A DNA stretch of 64,000 bases from Bin55 sp965220235 (GCA_965220235.1 OZ244815.1:1054001-1118000); one strand, 5' to 3'. Shown: positions 51,867 through 61,900, counted from the first letter of the stretch. Numbers and translations: made by a program. Notes: a model not told the origin generated them from the letters alone.

Positions 51867-52373
51867 CTACATCGTTGGATCCGCTGATGGTAGATCAGTC
51901 GTCACGATCGCAAAAATGCCGCCGCCGTTTCGAACAGGAACTGATCTAGTAATCATCCAGATCTCGCCACCACCTTCATCGAAGTACGGGGAAGTCCAAA
52001 TCGCACTTCCCTTCGACAAAGGTTCAGAAAACCATGCTTGATTTTCGATATCGTAATCGGGTGCCGCGAGGTCGAGGGTATTGAAACCACTGGAACTGCG
52101 GTAAACGTAAGGGCTCGCTATGACGTCACCATTCTCGTCAATTAGTGCAACGGCGGCGCCATAGAACGCAGGGTTGTCCTCCAAATAAACTCTTAAATAG
52201 TTCTCATATGTAGTTACGTCCGAAGGATGTTGGAATCTGAGTTTCGCGACTAGGGCATCTAAAGCCTCGACTACGTGGTCTTTCGATACGTCGTCTTGAG
52301 TGGTTGATGGACTGCAAGCTAGTATGGTTGTTAGAAGCGTAATCAGTAAGCTCGAGTTCAGTATGAGACGCAT
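51867..52373 (-). CDS. Lipoprotein with a lone Cache (PDC-type) sensor domain
   Basis: A 168-residue lipoprotein. The signal RLILNSSLLITLLTTILACS has a lipobox-like LACS, so the cysteine would be lipidated. The body has ENPAFYGAAVALIDENGDVI, WFSEPLSKGSAIWTSPYFDE and GGEIWMITRSVPV, the pattern of extracytoplasmic Cache ligand-binding domains normally joined to chemoreceptors or kinases. No transmembrane or output domain is attached. ATG 52373 is chosen over an upstream frame to 52430 because it places the signal sequence. It may be a periplasmic ligand-binding partner of an unlinked receptor. Confidence 0.7.
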   Translation of the reverse strand: MRLILNSSLLITLLTTILACSPSTTQDDVSKDHVVEALDALVAKLRFQHPSDVTTYENYLRVYLEDNPAFYGAAVALIDENGDVIASPYVYRSSSGFNTLDLAAPDYDIENQAWFSEPLSKGSAIWTSPYFDEGGGEIWMITRSVPVRNGGGIFAIVTTDLPSADPTM

Positions 52374-52649
52374 GAACGACTCGATTCTCTTTGCTTGCTT
52401 TGATTCAAAGGAATGTCGTGATTCAATCATGGGATATCCGTGTATTTAAGGCGCGTCGTAAATCAAGCAAGTTCAGAAAATCCGTCTACTTCTCAATCGA
52501 CCACATCGACGTACGTTACCGTACGTTCTTCTTACATAAGGTAGGCAGAAGATATTAGTGGATCCCGGAGCCTTGTTTACGTATTGGGTCCAAGGTTGGT
52601 AGAGATTGAATCTCGCGTGCACGTTCACTTCCTTTGCAGAACTTACGGA

Positions 52650-53483
52650 TCAGTGCTTTCTTACCACGTAGACGATATTGGTCCCAAGGTCCAGAGCGCC
52701 AGGCAGTTTAGACCAAGCCAGCTCCCGTTGGACTAGCAGGTCCCACAATTCTTCGTCGTTACGTATGTCTGCCAATGCATCTTCAGAAGCTAAACTCAAC
52801 AAGCCAGTCGCACGTTTTTCGATAACGTCGACTTCCTCATCATCGAGCAGTGCGTCTAAATCCGCGCTTGTCATCATGTGGCAGTAGTGCTCAGTTGTAG
52901 GGGTATGGTCACGGTCTTGAATGCCAGTTTCAAGAATCCAACGTAAGTTGTCGATACCGATCGCGTCGCGCTCTAGAATCAGCGCTCCCATGAATCGAAT
53001 CAGAGTGCTAACTAACGACATCACTCCTAAGATCGCAATTCCACCTGGCGCCGTAACACGCAGGACTTCCTGAACTCCGCGCTTTTCTTGGTCGAGCAAA
53101 TAACTCAGAGGTCCGCCGATGCAGACCACGGCGTCAAACGAAGCATCATTAAGTTCGGCGAGGTCGACTAAATCAAGTAGGCGATATGCATTCACCTTAT
53201 TGAGTATGCCGAGCTCGCGCATATGTGTCCGATTCAATTCCAGTTGGACCTCTGACAAGTCAGCAACCACGAGTCGTTGAACCATGGGCGCGAGTTCCTT
53301 CGTATAGATGCCCGCTCCCGCACCGATTTCTAGGACCTCCATGTCGGACTGAAGATGCTGACGTAAAACGTCCATATGAACTAGGTAATTAAGTTCACCG
53401 CGACGACTGTTTGTCAGACGCGTCCATTCATCGTCTGCGAGTTTGTCGTAGTGTTTACGGGTGAAATCTGCGTTGTAACCCAA
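52650..53483 (-). CDS. Class I SAM-dependent methyltransferase
   Basis: A 277-residue protein with the SAM-binding motif VLEIGAGAGIYTKELAPM, post-I acidic residue in LVVADLSEVQLELN, and ASFDAVVCIGGPLSYLL as motif II. The C-terminal half (ILETGIQDRDHTPTTEHYCH) is a variable substrate region. It would methylate a small molecule or lipid. No partner genes identify the substrate. Confidence 0.85.
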   Translation of the reverse strand: MGYNADFTRKHYDKLADDEWTRLTNSRRGELNYLVHMDVLRQHLQSDMEVLEIGAGAGIYTKELAPMVQRLVVADLSEVQLELNRTHMRELGILNKVNAYRLLDLVDLAELNDASFDAVVCIGGPLSYLLDQEKRGVQEVLRVTAPGGIAILGVMSLVSTLIRFMGALILERDAIGIDNLRWILETGIQDRDHTPTTEHYCHMMTSADLDALLDDEEVDVIEKRATGLLSLASEDALADIRNDEELWDLLVQRELAWSKLPGALDLGTNIVYVVRKH

Positions 53484-53680
53484 TAGTGGAACTCACTCGG
53501 CATGGTTCGGGCGAAGTTTAGGAAGCAATCTGACGCATACGTAGATTTAGATTGTTCGTAGATCGATTCAGTTGCAAGTAATCCGTTGTTAAATCAACGG
53601 GGACCGCGAATTCCGCTTAATTTGAAATATCGATTGGTTCATAGAATGAAAGGAAGATTCTGGAGCTCAAGACTAGGTCC

Positions 53681-54751
53681 TTGCACCGATTAGTTTTCTT
53701 CGTAATAGTGCTGGTTTGTGTTAGCGGAATACATGGAATTCGAGCTATTGAAGAATCTCTCGACGCTGGTGTTCACACTGAGCCGTCCGCGCTCCGCGAT
53801 ACGGAACTTTGTAGATTGTGGAACACGTCTGCGTTTTTTGAATTAGCGACAGTCGATTTGATCGAAGCTTGTCTCGAGCGAGGCGCTGACATTAAAAAGA
53901 CTAACCGGAAGTACGGGTTCACGCCACTGCACTATGCTGCGAAGTTCATCAAGGATCCTGGTGTTATTGAAGTGTTGGTCCTTGCAGGCGCAGACCCAAA
54001 TGCAGAAACCCCTATGCAACGAACACCGTTACATCTCGCGGTAGGACATCGCGGAAACGTCGAGGTAATTGATGAGTTGGTGTATTTCGGGTCGGATCCA
54101 AATGCGAGCGATTTCTACCGTCATACGCCGCTCCATGTCGCTGCAGCGTCAACAGACGACGTGTTAGTTATTCAGAAATTGATTGAGCTCGGTGCAGTTC
54201 CCGACGCGAGGGAATGGAGACGTATGACCCCACTGCACGTGTCAGCTGTCCGAAATAAAAATGTCTCCATCTCGAAGGTTCTAATTCAAAATGATGCGGA
54301 GCTTGATGCACGCGATATACACGGGTGGACACCACTTGTGATGGCGGCTCGCGGTGCGAATGACGGCGCACTCGCGCTTCTAGTTGACGAAGGAGCGGAT
54401 CCGATATCAAGAGATCGGAGTTTGAGAACACCGTTGTTTTACGTTAGGACCAGAATGGCGGCGGCGGTGCTTCTTGCTAATGGAGCAGACGTCAATGCAC
54501 TAGATAACGATGGCAATTCACCGCTTCATCTTGCCGTCCAAGAGGGTTGGTCGACAGGGTTAAATCAAGCATAGACGATTGTTGCGCTACTTGACACCGG
54601 GGCGGATCCACTTCAAGAAAACTCCCAAGGCAAAGCCCCTTGGGAGGTCGCGGAAAGTAACGAACATCGGATGCAAGACGAGCGATTCTTGAAATCTGAA
54701 GCCGCGATGCGACTGAAATATGCGGCCATCAGTTCTTCGGGGTCGAACTAA
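53681..54751 (+). pseudogene. Exported ankyrin-repeat protein interrupted by an in-frame amber codon
   Basis: The frame opens at TTG 53681 with a signal peptide (LHRLVFFVIVLVCVSGIHG) and carries about seven ankyrin repeats (for example GFTPLHYAAKFIKDPGVIEV, TPLHLAVGHRGNVEVIDELV). It meets TAG at 54572-54574 in the middle of a repeat. The same frame continues without another stop to TAA 54749-54751, coding TIVALLDTGADPLQENSQGK and APWEVAESN, which completes that ankyrin repeat. A CAG-to-TAG change would explain the stop. The shortened product is 297 residues and the intended one 356. It is either a recent nonsense mutation or a recoded stop. The repeat array is a protein-binding scaffold with no enzymatic activity. 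Confidence 0.8.
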
Positions 54752-54933
54752 CCCTTATTCAAATTAGCCCGTTTAGGATTTCGGTATAAGAGTCGAAATC
54801 AGCCAATTAAGCGTTCTGGTTGCACGCTTGTCGGATAGACTTTCAAAGTGGCGGCGTAATAGATGACGTTTGCTATACATTCGTCGCTGTAACACAACAT
54901 TTCTAAATCGACTCACGAATACATAAGAGACTC

Positions 54934-55644
54934 ATGCCTGCTTCACTCACACTCGTTATAGCAAACAAAAACTACTCGTCTTGGTCACTCCGACCCTGGC
55001 TGGTTATGACGGAGCTGGGGATTGAATTTACTGAACGAATGATGAAATTCGATTCTCAAGATTGGGAGGAGAACATCGGTCGCCTATCTCCCTCAGGTCT
55101 GGTACCAGTTCTTTGGGAAGGAATACCAGGTGAGGGGTTCGCTACGTTCGACACAATCGCGATCTTAGAGCGACTCAACGAACTCCACCCGGAAGCAAGT
55201 GTTTGGCCAAGTGATGCCCAAAAAAGATCTCGAGCACGGTCGTTAGTTGCGGATTTTCATTCGGGGTACCACAATCTTCGTGGTGCGATGCCGATGAACA
55301 TACGTTCTCGTTATCCCGGGAAAGGCGATAGTCGAGAAGTCGCCGCAGAAATCGAAGTTTTATGTCAGCTTTGGGTGAGTACGCGTCGGGAATTTGCTGA
55401 AGGTGGTGATTTCCTATTTGGACGATTCTGTGCCGCGGATGCCTTCTTCACTCCCGTTGCGTCTCGCTTCGTTACCTATGAAGTCGATCTTCATGGGGAG
55501 GCATTGTCGTACCAACAGGCACTTCTACAAACCCGTTCAATGAAAGCGTGGACTGAGGAAGCGTTAGAGGAAACGGAATTTGTGCCGATGGATGAGCCTT
55601 ACGCTGATAAAACAGAATCTGATCAATCGTCACAGAAACGCTGA
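54934..55644 (+). CDS. Glutathione S-transferase family protein
   Basis: A 236-residue protein. The thioredoxin-fold N-terminus has ANKNYSSWSLRPWLVMTELG, where the serine pair in YSSWS fits the GSH-activating position, followed by SGLVPVLWEG (cis-proline) and ATFDTIAILERLNE. The all-helical C-terminal domain is of the usual length (LFGRFCAADAFFTPVASRFV). Members conjugate or remove glutathione from electrophiles; this group resembles YfcF-type GSTs. Two membrane-protein genes follow on the same strand, the first after 51 bases. Confidence 0.9.
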   Translation: MPASLTLVIANKNYSSWSLRPWLVMTELGIEFTERMMKFDSQDWEENIGRLSPSGLVPVLWEGIPGEGFATFDTIAILERLNELHPEASVWPSDAQKRSRARSLVADFHSGYHNLRGAMPMNIRSRYPGKGDSREVAAEIEVLCQLWVSTRREFAEGGDFLFGRFCAADAFFTPVASRFVTYEVDLHGEALSYQQALLQTRSMKAWTEEALEETEFVPMDEPYADKTESDQSSQKR

Positions 55645-55695
55645 TAAAGACACAGTCGTCGCTAAAATCTTAGGAAAGTCGGTTAGGCGTTTACC

Positions 55696-56367
55696 ATGCC
55701 AGTTTGGTCTTTATTGACGTCCTTTCTCATCGTTGTCGCGGGAGTCCCTATAGGGTATCGATACGCAACAGTTGGTTCATTCGACGCAATCCAGGTAATA
55801 CTCTCCGTTTTCTTAGCTGTAAACGTATTAGTGTGTCTCTGGCAGTGGTGTCTGTTCGTTCGTCGCGATCACGTCGGTACGCGTGTGCAGTATTGGGTCG
55901 AGCAAGGGGAGAGAATCGGCGGTTCGGCGTCGCGAGCGTTTATGAATACACGCCTATCGTTATTCGAGATTTTCTCTGTTACGTTTTGGTCGGAGATTTA
56001 CTCCGTTTACTCCGTTACCGATCCTGCATACACTGACAAAGGTTCTTGCGGTTTCAATACGGATATCTGGAATGGATTCTGGACGATCGTTCCTACGGTA
56101 CTCTTGCTTGTGACGTTTGCATATCCGACCATCCCTCCTTTAGTCGTAGGTGTTATCGGCATTGCGCTTTTTCATCAATGGGTATTCGGTACGGTGATGT
56201 ACTCCGCGAGTTTTTACGTGAGCGGACACTCTAAGTCGGTTTCGCGTTCTGATGCATTCCTGTTCATTTGGGTGATCAACGGAGCCTGGATTCTCTGTGC
56301 CGTCTTAGGGCTCTACGTGTCCATAAAACTCATCCTTGATCAGAATTACGGCGTGCTCGGGTTTTAG
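55696..56367 (+). CDS. Polytopic membrane protein of unknown family, next to the steroid 5-alpha-reductase
   Basis: A 223-residue protein with about five membrane segments (PVWSLLTSFLIVVAGVPIG, VILSVFLAVNVLVCLWQWCL, FWTIVPTVLLLVTFAYP, GVIGIALFHQWVFG, WVINGAWILCAVLGLYVSI). I do not recognise the family. The arrangement, with an acidic or aromatic stretch FWSEIYSVYSVTDPAYTDKG between helices 2 and 3, is loosely reminiscent of EXPERA-domain (sterol isomerase/sigma-2) proteins, but the match is weak. It ends 40 bases before the 5-alpha-reductase gene and is probably co-transcribed with it, so a role with the same substrate is possible. Confidence 0.65.
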   Translation: MPVWSLLTSFLIVVAGVPIGYRYATVGSFDAIQVILSVFLAVNVLVCLWQWCLFVRRDHVGTRVQYWVEQGERIGGSASRAFMNTRLSLFEIFSVTFWSEIYSVYSVTDPAYTDKGSCGFNTDIWNGFWTIVPTVLLLVTFAYPTIPPLVVGVIGIALFHQWVFGTVMYSASFYVSGHSKSVSRSDAFLFIWVINGAWILCAVLGLYVSIKLILDQNYGVLGF

Positions 56368-56407
56368 TTTGCCCTAAGAGCGTGGATCTCATCGAAAGAG
56401 GGAGAAG

Positions 56408-57166
56408 GTGAGTCCGGCACTGTCTTTTTTCACCGTCGTCTGCCTTATATGGGCATTAGGCGCTGTACCTACGCTCATTGCTGGACTACTAAAGTGGGAT
56501 CCAGTCGGAAGGTTGGGTACGAGTATTCGTGGTATGAAAATGAATGCTCAATGGGGGTGGTTCGTTTTCGAATTACCAGCTCTGGTGACATTCCCAGTTA
56601 TCTATTTACTGAGCGGCAACACCCATTTAATCGGCGATATCGTTCTTTGCCTCTGGTTGTTTCACTACGGTCATCGTGGCTTGGTGTGGTGTTGGTTCAT
56701 TCCTAAACGCGATGGTACAGTGTCGATGCCATTGTGTGTCTCGTCGATTAGTTTCAATCTTGTCAATGGGGTCTTGCTGGGTTGGTTTCTGGCGTACGGT
56801 GCATCCTATGCTGAACAGTGGTTGCAAGATCCGCGATTCATCTTTGGTGTTGGTTTATTTCTTTTTGGCGCAGCATTGAATATCTGGAGTGACTACCGAC
56901 TGCGCTATCTCCGTCAACGTTCGCGAAGCGGCCGCGTGTTACCTTCAGGTGGTCCCTTCAATCTGGTTTGTTGTCCCAATCTTGCGGGCGAGATTGTCGA
57001 GTGGATTGGTTTCGCGTTACTGACTTGGTCCTTACCTGGCGTTGCATTTGCGCTATGGACGATCGCCAATTTAGTGCCTAGAGCAATATGGCGACGGGAT
57101 TGGTATCGCTATAACTTTGAGACGTTTCCAGCAAAGCGAGCAGCACTAGTTCCAGGAGTCCTATAG
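56408..57166 (+). CDS. 3-oxo-5-alpha-steroid 4-dehydrogenase (steroid 5-alpha-reductase) family protein
   Basis: A 252-residue, about seven-helix membrane protein. The diagnostic C-terminal half reads ALNIWSDYRLRYLRQR, then VLPSGGPFNLVCCPNLAGEI, VEWIGFALLTWSLPG and RDWYRYNFETFPAKRAALVP. That is the NADPH-binding signature of human SRD5A1/2 and plant DET2. These enzymes reduce the delta-4 double bond of 3-oxo-steroids. The start is GTG 56408 with a GGGAGAAG ribosome site. It follows the unknown membrane protein by 40 bases. Bacterial copies are uncommon and mostly uncharacterised. A sterol-reductase gene of the ERG24 family lies 9 kb upstream on the opposite strand. Confidence 0.9.
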   Translation: MSPALSFFTVVCLIWALGAVPTLIAGLLKWDPVGRLGTSIRGMKMNAQWGWFVFELPALVTFPVIYLLSGNTHLIGDIVLCLWLFHYGHRGLVWCWFIPKRDGTVSMPLCVSSISFNLVNGVLLGWFLAYGASYAEQWLQDPRFIFGVGLFLFGAALNIWSDYRLRYLRQRSRSGRVLPSGGPFNLVCCPNLAGEIVEWIGFALLTWSLPGVAFALWTIANLVPRAIWRRDWYRYNFETFPAKRAALVPGVL

Positions 57167-57463
57167 GGGAACTCAATCGATCTAGCTACGATGGTTACTT
57201 GACCTACATCGTCGAAGAAAGGAAGTCGTACTAAATTACTAGGCAGAAGCTGATTCCTACGCTCATTCAGGTTGCACAGATGAAGAAGCCAAGAAGGCAC
57301 ATTCGATGACGGTGATGAAATCGGTCGGTTGGTTGATTTCGAAACTTAGTGGTACTTACTCGAAGTTTTGGGGATTACTTTTTGAGCTAAAGGCGAAATT
57401 GACCATGTACTCCTGTGCCGGATTCACTTCGAATCTTGCGTAAATGCGATTGACATCGAATCT

Positions 57464-57946
57464 TCAGTCAATAAATCGAAAGCTCGTTGCATTTTCGAAG
57501 AGACCGTTCCATGCAACTGCTCGAATCGGAGTGAATTTGCATGTTTCAGCCCGGAACTGCTCTGTCGACCCCCAACCATATTTCCTCTGAGTCGTTTGTG
57601 CGACCTTTTTGGCAAGCTTGGTTTCAAGCGACTCTACTGTTACTGTTCCTTCGATGATTACAGGATTGGTCGCATCAGCGATGGATAGGCATGCTCGAGG
57701 ATTCTTCGAGAGATTCTTCCGCCAACGCGTCGTTGGATCGCCACCGAAGTAGAACGACACGTCTAACCAAACACCGTCAAGGGGTCGAGAGATGGGGAAG
57801 GCGTTTGAATCTGCGGTAGCCAACCAGTAATGCTCAGCTTGTTGAAGTCGTTTAATCACCGAGTTCCAATCCAAGAGTGGCGAGTCGGCAGGCGCTCCAT
57901 ACGCCGCAGGTAGTTTAAGACGCGTACGAACAGGTTCAAGCGTCAC
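57464..57946 (-). CDS. Pyridoxamine 5'-phosphate oxidase-fold (FMN split-barrel) protein
   Basis: A 160-residue split-barrel protein. YWLATADSNAFPISRPLDGVW, then FYFGGDPTTRWRKNLSKNPR and NPVIIEGTVTVES, follow the PNPOx-like family of FMN- or F420-dependent proteins. The R-P-L and G-G-D-P-T-T segments contribute to cofactor phosphate binding in relatives. The substrate is unknown; many act as reductases or binding proteins. The start is GTG 57946. It is followed on the minus strand only by a gene-free region of ~300 bases toward the 5-alpha-reductase. Confidence 0.8.
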   Translation of the reverse strand: MTLEPVRTRLKLPAAYGAPADSPLLDWNSVIKRLQQAEHYWLATADSNAFPISRPLDGVWLDVSFYFGGDPTTRWRKNLSKNPRACLSIADATNPVIIEGTVTVESLETKLAKKVAQTTQRKYGWGSTEQFRAETCKFTPIRAVAWNGLFENATSFRFID

Positions 57947-58038
57947 AGCGATCCTCTCGACTCGTTGCTGGGAACTTGCTCACGCATATGTACTACCTCC
58001 GACTTCTCCGAGCGCGGTAGTGATTCGAATTCCCTCTA

Positions 58039-58830
58039 CTATCGTTCATAGAAATCGGCTCCGTGGCGGTGATCAATGCCGTTCGTCATCCGTAGTAGTT
58101 CCTTCTGACGCGTCGTCATGTCTATTAGCCATTCTTCCTTGAACCCGTCATGCGGATCACACTGGAAGCGAAGCCATTCGCCATTTCGATAGTGTCCGAA
58201 CATCGCCGTTCGAAAGTCATCGGATTTATTCGCGCCGCCGCCATGCCAGGTCTGACCGTGAAAAATGACGACGGATCCAGCGCGAATCTCGGGTTGCATC
58301 TCATGAGGTAGATCCAATCCGGCAGGTGGTTCGAATAGGTGACTTTGGTGACTACCAGGTACTAACCGAGTTCCGCCATTCTCGGGGTTGAGATCGGACA
58401 GTGCCCAGACGGTGTTCATCATTAAGGGTGCATCAGTTCCGTAGCGATGCATGCTAATCGGAACGTCACTGTGCAATGTTTGTTCGCCTTCTCCGGGACG
58501 TACGACCCGTGCGCTTAACGAACCCAAGATTAGGTTCTTTCCCATCATGGCTTCAATGTATGGAAGCACCGCGTCATGATCAATAGCGGGAAGGAACATC
58601 GAATCGAGCGTAACGAGATTCGCGAGATGTCTAGCAGTTCCGCGATGTCGGTGTTCTACACCGATTGAGAAGGCGTGTTCAACGACGAAATCCCGCATGG
58701 CATGCGCTTCCGCCCGATCAAGTACATCTTCAATTACCGTAAAACCTAGTACTTGGAGCTCGGTGAGACGATTTGGATCAATCATGAGAGAAGATTCTGC
58801 ACGCTTCAAGGAGATGTGCGGAGAGGCCAT
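58039..58830 (-). CDS. Phytanoyl-CoA dioxygenase (PhyH) family oxygenase
   Basis: A 263-residue protein with the PhyH start LTELQVLGFTVIEDVLDRAE, iron ligands H and D in TLHSDVPISM, NGGTRLVPGSHQSHLF and a distal histidine in FHGQTWHGGGANKS. An arginine in DDFRTAMFGHYRN is placed to bind 2-oxoglutarate. It is the fourth PhyH gene in the window. The substrate is unknown. ATG 58782 (MIDPNRLTELQ) is an alternative start. It diverges from the ABC exporter with about 90 bases between start codons. Confidence 0.88.
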   Translation of the reverse strand: MASPHISLKRAESSLMIDPNRLTELQVLGFTVIEDVLDRAEAHAMRDFVVEHAFSIGVEHRHRGTARHLANLVTLDSMFLPAIDHDAVLPYIEAMMGKNLILGSLSARVVRPGEGEQTLHSDVPISMHRYGTDAPLMMNTVWALSDLNPENGGTRLVPGSHQSHLFEPPAGLDLPHEMQPEIRAGSVVIFHGQTWHGGGANKSDDFRTAMFGHYRNGEWLRFQCDPHDGFKEEWLIDMTTRQKELLRMTNGIDHRHGADFYER

Positions 58831-58921
58831 GTTCGCGTACTCTTCGCGTGAAAAATCTTAGAAAGCGAAAACACTATCATGCTGAGCGGTAACCCTACAT
58901 CGACGACTGAGCGCTATTTAA

Positions 58922-61900
58922 ATGCTGTTTGACACCCGGCTTTGGCAGTTCACTCAAGGTGTGCGACTGCGTATTGTGGCAACAGTCTGTACGGGTATCG
59001 TCTCATCACTCGTTGGCATTGGTCGACTAGCTCTCTTAGGTTGGCTGCTCGGTCGCGTCTTTGTCGGTGACACAATGGCGGAATTGACGGTTCCATGCAT
59101 CGCGGTTGCATCAGTGATGATCTTGCGAGGATGTCTCGAGCACTTTCGGACCATGGTCGCGCATCGTACCGCCATCCGTGTACAGATGGCGTTACGCAAG
59201 CAACTATACGGCAAAGTGTTAGAGCTCGGTCCCGCTCACTTCGGACTCGCTCGGACGGGCGCTGTCATGATCTCGATGATCGACGGGGTCGAGCAGCTTG
59301 AGACTTACTTCGGTCAGTACCTGCCGCAGCTGCTTATCGCGTTGATTACGCCGCTCATAGTCCTCGGATTGCTTGCCCTCTATGACTTCCCACTCGCTGC
59401 GTTGATGTTTGGTTTCGCAATGTTCACGCTGATCGCGCCGATGTCGTTTCAGCGCTATGAAATGAAGAACAGCATGCGTCGTTCGAAAGCGTACCGCGCT
59501 TTCGCAGCGGAGTTTTTAGATTCGATTCAAGGTCTCTTCACGCTGAAGGCTTTCGGACAGAGTGCTAATAGAGGAAGGCTCCTCGCAGAACGTGCACACG
59601 AAGTGTTTCGCACCACAATGTGGGTACTTGCAACTAATGCAATAAACCGGGGACTCACGGACGTCGGGGTAGCTGTTGGAACGGCGTCAGTCCTTGGACT
59701 CGGCGCGTGGCGAGTATCACAGGGACAGATGGACATCGAGGTGTTACTCGTCGTTTTGATGGTTGGCATTGAAGTATTCCGTCCGCAACGAGATCTACGC
59801 GCGTTGTTGCATAACGGCATGATGAGTCGTTCAGCTGCTGAAGATATCTTCACACTGCTCCATTCGAAAGCAAGCATTGAACAACCTGCAGTACCAGTTG
59901 TCGTCGATGAGCCGCTTGACCCAGTCGTGGCATTCGATAACGTAACTTTCAGCTATCCGGGCGGCAGACGCGCGGCGCATAAAGGACTTTCCTTCGAGAT
60001 TGCTGCCGGCGAGAGGGTTGGATTCGTCGGGGCTAGCGGAGCGGGGAAGTCGACCATTGTGAAGTTGCTCCTTCGCTTCTATGACCCAGATTCCGGCACT
60101 GTCAGAATCGGTGGGAAAGATCTTCGTACTCTGCGCACGGACGACCTCTATCCCAACATTGCAGTGGTACATCAAGACAGCTACCTATTTCACGGTAGCG
60201 TGCGAGATAACGTAGGTTTTGGAAAGCCTGATGCAACCGCAGCTGAAATTGAGGCATGTGTGCGCGCCGCAAACGCCCACGAATTCGTGATTCGATTACC
60301 TAATGGATACGACACGATCATCGGCGAGCGCGGCATCAAGCTATCGGGCGGTCAACGTCAGCGGATTGCAATCGCTCGTGCTTTATTACGCGATGCACCG
60401 ATTTTGGTATTGGACGAAGCGTTCTCCGCTGTGGATGCGGAGAATGAAGCCGTCATTCAGTCTGCGCTTGATCGGCTTATGGAGAACCGTACGACACTGA
60501 TCTTTGCGCACCGACTCTCAAGTGTTATCGGTGCGGATCGTATCGTCGTTTTGGATGAGGGCGTTGTCGTCGAGGTCGGTGAACATCGTTCACTAATGCA
60601 GTCACAGGGTCTGTATTACCAGTTGATGAGTGCTCAGGCAGAAGAGAGATTGGAATCGGATCCTTCGTTTGTTGTCGCTAACGACGGAATTTCGACCTCG
60701 AAGAATCTCCCCACTGACGATCTTCTGATGGATGCTTCCATTGTAAGTCGAGAAAGTGCAGACGAGATACTGCGAGGTGCGAACCTGAGCTGGGGTGGCG
60801 TATTTCGTGAGCTTATACGCCACGTCATTCCGTGGAAAGCGAAGTTCACGTTCGTCCTCATCCTTGGGATTTCTAGGGTGGGTGCCTTGATCGGCGTCGG
60901 GGTGGCGAGCGCGCTCGCGGTTGCGGCGGTGAAGCAAGGGGACTCATTCATACCGTACTTGGTCGCACTCGCGATTGTTGCACCATTAAGTGGTTTGTTG
61001 CATTGGTTGGAGTCTTGGACCGCACACGACATGGCGTTTCGCATGCTGTCTGAAATGCGAATTTCGCTATTCAACAAACTCGAGCGTTTAGCGCCGGCGT
61101 ATCTTGTTCGACGTCGAACCGGAGACATGGTTGGGATGGCAACACATGACGTTGAATTGGTGGAGTATTTTTTCGCACACACGGTCGCGCCATCAATCGT
61201 TGCGGTTTTGGTACCGACGGTTGTCGTGTGCACGCTTGTTTGGTTCGGGTGGCCAATGGCGCTCGCACTCCTTCCGTTTCTTGCGGCTGTGGCGATCAGT
61301 CCCTTCCTAGTACGTCGAAGAATCGACGAATTAGGTACGCGAGCTCAGGAGGCCTTTGGTGAGTTAAACGCTCACGCTGTCGATACGGTCCAAGGATTGT
61401 CGGAGATTCTCGCGTATCAGCGAACGATTCCGCGTGCGACAGAATTCATTGAACGTATCGAACGCTATACGAAGCTGCGACTTCCTTTTTACGCCGATCT
61501 CTCCATCCAAACCGCGATACTGGAAATCGTCACCGGGCTAGGAGGACTGGTGGTTGTCATGACGGGTACGTATTTAGTTGCTTCGACCTCGCTTGAATCG
61601 GCGATATTGCCGATGCTTACGTTGCTCGCGATGTCGGCGTTTCTCCCGGTGTCTGAAATCTCGCACATTGGTCGACAGCTCGCCGATACGCTCGGCGCGA
61701 CGCGGAGACTGCACACGGTTCATACAGAAGTTGAAAAGGTCACCGATGGTCCAGGAATACATGCACCGGTAAATCCCGAAGGCGTCAAAATCGAAGTATG
61801 CAAGGTTGGTTTCTCGTATTTAGATAACGATCGACTTGCGCTAGATGGCGTTAGCTTCACTGTGCCCACAGGTACAACGTTGGCGTTGGTTGGGCCTTCA

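Noticed and set aside
54622..54646. Hairpin after the ankyrin amber codon as a terminator
   Set aside because: The 9-base arms pair perfectly, but no T-run follows and the sequence encodes the continuing repeat.
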